Part shown: in pieces, positions 60,984 through 64,000 of the stretch
Numbering within the stretch: position 1 is the stretch's first letter
How the letters are laid out: each line of letters opens with the position of its first letter
Notes under the pieces: model-generated
The model's input: only the letters and a program-made list of their open reading frames with translations
What the model was told of the DNA's origin: nothing
The model's database searches: none
Position numbers and translations under genes: made by a program
Assembly: GCA_012274445.1 (NCBI GenBank)
Contig: JAAROD010000093.1
Coordinates: 682,001 to 746,000 of the forward strand
Source: Sclerotiophoma versabilis
Lineage: Eukaryota > Ascomycota > Dothideomycetes > Pleosporales > Didymellaceae
Length of the DNA stretch: 64,000 bases
Direction of reading: 5' to 3'

Positions 60984-61970
60984 CCTGGTCCATCGCCAAG
61001 GCGGAAGGACGATCGGGCGCCTATATCCTCGCGGACATCGCGCAACAGGTCCAGGAGCTCCAGGACAAGGGACGGACAGTAACCGTCCGATGGGTTCCAG
61101 CCCACGTGGGCATCCCGGGAAACGAGGCCGTCGACAAAGCAGCCAAGGAGGCCGGGAAAACGGTCGCAGAAGCTCACCCGCAGACGAACCTCCCAGACTA
61201 TACACCATAAGGTCGACAGTGAAAAGACGATGCAAGACACAAGCGGAGCGGGCGTGGATAGCAAAGTGGCGCACAGACACAAAGGGCCGCACAACCTACG
61301 GACACACCGACGCCCACTGAAAAGATACTCCGGCTCCACGAGGGGCTTATCAAGCGAGAGAGCGCGCTGCTGGTGCAGCTACGGACCGAGAAGATCGGCT
61401 TCAACGACTTCCTCTTCGCCCGAAGAGTGCCAGATGTCACCAGCCCGCGCTGCGACTGCGGAGCGAGACGACAGACTGTCGCACACATCCTTCTCCACTG
61501 CAGCAAGCGCAGGAATCTCCGGGACCGCATCTTCGCCAGCTTGTCCGGACGAGACAACATCCGGGCCATCCTAAGCACGCCACAGCTAGCCACCAAAACC
61601 ATCCAGTATGTAGAGCAGACGCAGATCCTTGGGCAAAATGGGGATCGCAGGCGCGCAGACGACAGCCGAGCGCTGGGGGGAGACTGAAGGTATTGCAGAC
61701 GCACATCATGAGGCAGCCGTGCCTCTACGAGCCTAGAAGTACAGTATTCAGTTAGTAGAGTCATTATCTAGATGAGGTTGGTAGCCACGTGTAGATAGTG
61801 ATGAGAGGGAAACGGCAGGCCTCTAGGGACAGATGGCTCTCAGGAGTGAAGTGGGGCGGCGCGGATCAACGTCCGCACCGCGTCGGCTGTCTGCCAAGCC
61901 TGCCAGCCGGGCATAGCTGCATTTCGCGGCTGCAACCGTGTAGGACCCAATCAAATCAAATCAAATCAAA
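60984..61970 (+). mobile_element. 5'-truncated Tad1-like LINE copy
   Basis: Holds only the last part of ORF2 from inside RNase H (AKAEGRSGAYILADIAQQVQ; PAHVGIPGNEAVD) to ALGGD at 61686, with frameshifts around 61150 and 61320, followed by the 3' UTR and the tail (TCAAA)4 ending at 61970. 5' truncation is usual for target-primed reverse transcription. It is close to the 3' end of the LINE at 35357-41349. Confidence 0.9.
61373..61687 (+). pseudogene. LINE ORF2 C-terminal fragment
   Basis: The 104 residues include RTEKIGFNDFLFARRVPDVT and the CDCGARRQTVAHILLHC knuckle, nearly the same as the end of ORF2 at 35636. No catalytic part remains. Confidence 0.85.
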
Positions 61971-62084
61971 GAAAACACCACACATAGCGAGAACTCGATT
62001 TTTGAAATTCAGTCGTATTTTCGTGCTTAAACGGTCGCTCTTGACGCCAATTGACGAGCCAGCACCCAGCCGCAGCAGCCCACA

Positions 62085-63740
62085 TGGCCAACCCCATTCC
62101 GCGAGCACGCTACACGCCTCAGCACCTACCTTCAGGACGCGCTGACCTGTATCGATCGCACGCAAAGCCAGCCCGTGCCAGCAGACCTCGTCAAGGTCAT
62201 CATCCACGGCACGCTGACGTTCATACTGAAAGTGCAACACGCGCCTGACCTCAGCACGGTGTGCGACGCGCTCAGCATCCTGCAAACCGAGGCCAAGGCA
62301 ACCTCAGACAACGCTGCACAAATGCTTGATGCTGTCAAGCAGGAACTCAAGACCGAAATAAAGAACACCGCCGATACCGTCCACGCAATCGCCACAAACG
62401 TACAACAAAATATAAGGAACGGAGAGGAGGCAAGGACTGCAGCCAAGGAGGCGGTGGAGGTAGGTAAAGCCAACCTGCAGATGGCAAGACAGATCAAGAA
62501 CGCAGGACCACAGACAGGTGGCGTGGTCAGCTATGCTGCTATGGCAGCGAGGGGCGCGACGCTAGCAGGTACACCAAATACACAAGTTCCTAGAATGGCT
62601 CCCATGCAGACGCAGCGTGAAGTCGTCGTGACCATCAGAGACCCCACTACAGTGCTTAGCCTGCGGGCGATGAACCCGCGCAACCTCAACGCGCATGTAG
62701 AGCGCGCCATCGCGCAGAGTGGAAATGAAAATATAAGCAGCATCAAGGTCCTCTCTTCGAACCAGCTAAGAAGCGGCGACCTTAGCATCAGAACGGCGAC
62801 CAGCAAGGAGGTAGAAGCACTAAAGCAGTTCGCTGACGACTGGGTCCACCGCATCGGCAACAGGGCCACGTTACGGATCACAACCTACGGCATTATCGCA
62901 CACGGCATGCGCACCAGCACAATAGACATAGACAGGTTCGAGGAGATGAGGGATCATTTACTGCTGGACAACAAGCCGTTCATCCCGCAGGCAGAGATTA
63001 AGTACGTTGGGTGGCTGACACGCAACGCACCCGCGAAAGCCGCCTCTAGCGTCATTATAGAGTTCAGCAAACCAGAGGATGCCAACAAGATTATCGACGA
63101 GGGCCTGATCTGGCAGGGCGAGGTCTTTCAGTGCGAGCGATACGAGCGACAGTGCCGAGTGAAGCAGTGCTTCAAGTGCCAACACTACGGCCACATAGGA
63201 ACCCAGTGCAAGGCAACAATCGCATGTGGCTACTGTGCGCAAGAACACGAGAGTCGAGACTGTCCGTCCAAGCTCGACCGGAATGTACCCAGGAAATGCG
63301 CCGCCTGCCGAGGCGAGCACGAAGCGTGGAGCTACCAGTGCCCTACCAGGAAGGAGGAGAGGGCGAAAGCAAGAGCTGCATACGACGTACGGCCATACTA
63401 CCACCCAGTCGCGGAGACACAAAGAAGCAGCATCCCATCAGAAGTACCAGCTACCACTATCCGACGCAGCAGACCCGCGCAAGCTCCTGCACCGACGCAG
63501 CCTGCACCGATCACCAGGAACAGATCGCAACCCGGACGAGGACAGAAGAGGACGAACGCTGGAACCACTGTCGACCCAGCAGACCAGCAGAACCCGTCGA
63601 CACAGGCAAGCGGCAGCCAGAGGCCGCAGAGACACATCATACCTACCCGGAGAGCCATAGAAGCCACCGGGGCCAACAAGCTGCAGTCACAAAGTGGCAA
63701 CAGCCAGCACATGGAAATCGACTCTGATAACGAAGCATGA
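62085..63740 (+). CDS. LINE ORF1 with three CCHC knuckles (start uncertain)
   Basis: The continuous frame runs through REHATRLSTYLQDALTCIDR, LVKVIIHGTLTFILKVQHAP, a helical Ala/Glu-rich part, and knuckles CFKCQHYGHIGTQC, CGYCAQEHESRDC and CAACRGEHEAWSYQC, to SDNEA. The ATG at 62085 matches an internal position of the other copy but is in another frame; the right frame has a TGA upstream (about 62052) and no ATG before 62175. So the start has a small indel or uses another codon. The last codon overlaps ORF2 as ATGA. Confidence 0.8.
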   Translation, partial: WPTPFREHATRLSTYLQDALTCIDRTQSQPVPADLVKVIIHGTLTFILKVQHAPDLSTVCDALSILQTEAKATSDNAAQMLDAVKQELKTEIKNTADTVHAIATNVQQNIRNGEEARTAAKEAVEVGKANLQMARQIKNAGPQTGGVVSYAAMAARGATLAGTPNTQVPRMAPMQTQREVVVTIRDPTTVLSLRAMNPRNLNAHVERAIAQSGNENISSIKVLSSNQLRSGDLSIRTATSKEVEALKQFADDWVHRIGNRATLRITTYGIIAHGMRTSTIDIDRFEEMRDHLLLDNKPFIPQAEIKYVGWLTRNAPAKAASSVIIEFSKPEDANKIIDEGLIWQGEVFQCERYERQCRVKQCFKCQHYGHIGTQCKATIACGYCAQEHESRDCPSKLDRNVPRKCAACRGEHEAWSYQCPTRKEERAKARAAYDVRPYYHPVAETQRSSIPSEVPATTIRRSRPAQAPAPTQPAPITRNRSQPGRGQKRTNAGTTVDPADQQNPSTQASGSQRPQRHIIPTRRAIEATGANKLQSQSGNSQHMEIDSDNEA

Positions 63741-64000
63741 ATAGACACAACAGACTGAACATACTACAGTACAATGTAAGAAAGTCAAGAGACATGGTCA
63801 TGGCATCACTCCTGCGCGACCCGGGGATCTACGACTTCGACATCATCGCCATCCAGGAGCCATGGAGGAACCCGTACTCCGCCACCACTCATCACCCGGC
63901 CAAGGACAGATTCCACCTCTGCTATGCAACAGGGGACACGGAGGGCCCAGCCCGGGTCTGTTTCTTCGTCAACAAAAGAATGGATCAGACAAAGTGGCGC
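63737..64000 (+). CDS. LINE ORF2, N-terminal endonuclease part (cut by window end)
   Basis: Opens MNRHNRLNILQYNVRKSRDM and continues through AIQEPWRNPYSATTHHPAKD and VCFFVNKRMDQTKW, the start of the apurinic-type endonuclease, colinear with ORF2 at 39545. It begins four bases before the end of ORF1. Cut by the window edge; no break seen so far. Confidence 0.85.
   Translation, partial: MNRHNRLNILQYNVRKSRDMVMASLLRDPGIYDFDIIAIQEPWRNPYSATTHHPAKDRFHLCYATGDTEGPARVCFFVNKRMDQTKWR

Larger units (their letters stand above)
61971..64000 (+). mobile_element. Second full-length-type LINE, runs off the window
   Basis: Begins with a 5' UTR (GAAAACACCACACATAGCGA) that resembles the 5' end at 41349, directly after the tail of the truncated copy. 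It has ORF1 (about 62085-63740) and the start of ORF2 (63737 on). Same family as 35357-41349 but clearly diverged. Confidence 0.85.

Overview
The window is eukaryotic and fungal, from the genome of a filamentous ascomycete (Pezizomycotina). The evidence is short introns of 45-70 nt (GTAAGT/GTATGT, CTAAC-type branch sites, AG), Zn2Cys6 regulators, HxxHC-motif membrane proteins of a fungal type, an NB-ARC/TPR remnant, and a dense collection of fungal transposons (Fot1/pogo, hAT, CACTA-like, Tad1-like LINEs, LTR-type repeats). I cannot name the species. Several nonsense codons fit CAG-to-TAG change, as repeat-induced point mutation (RIP) would give. This is a repeat-rich accessory compartment with few ordinary genes.

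Layout. 1-7.4 kb: a DMT/EamA transporter gene sits between inverted copies of a 186-bp TG...CA repeat (probable LTR). It is followed by a tandem LTR-unit-LTR-unit-LTR structure, each unit holding a divergent pair of small genes (one unrecognised, one single-pass HxxHC protein). 7.8-14.1 kb: a large hAT-type element with perfect 17-bp inverted termini. It carries a divergent histone H3-like gene, a divergently oriented gene for a protein with an acidic tail, a damaged hAT transposase and a kinase-gene fragment. Eleven 13-bp-pitch TTATCAC dyads lie in its introns and gene-flanking regions. 14.1-21.5 kb: a deleted pogo element, another HxxHC gene, another LTR copy with a RIP-like damaged reading frame, a chromodomain fragment, a gene encoding 19 perfect 17-residue repeats, and a fourth copy of the small unrecognised gene split by a 299-bp MITE.

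22-31.6 kb: a multi-gene CACTA-like region with a Tnp2-type transposase, two unrecognised proteins on the other strand, and a broken SUMO-like gene. 31.6-51.6 kb: nested and adjacent pogo elements (one full-length and apparently intact, one with an intact ORF but cut by a LINE, the rest broken), a full-length Tad1-like LINE whose ORF2 is broken by a 19-bp duplication, and a 482-bp perfect-length inverted repeat with a pogo derivative exactly at its axis. An AflR-like Zn2Cys6 gene with a frameshift lies between them. 52-60 kb: a decayed second Zn2Cys6 gene, a MITE, an NLR remnant, an apparently intact sucrose/maltose-type transporter gene and a Mutator-like remnant. 60.9-64 kb: a 5'-truncated LINE joined tail-to-head to a second LINE that runs off the window.

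The most unusual unit is the 7,848-14,092 hAT element. It carries a histone H3 relative that keeps the K4 and K27 contexts but has lost the K9 segment, and it is dotted throughout with a fixed-pitch direct-repeat motif. My inference is a transposon that brings its own chromatin component, perhaps to avoid H3K9-dependent silencing. All function statements rest on reading the sequence; no database search was possible.
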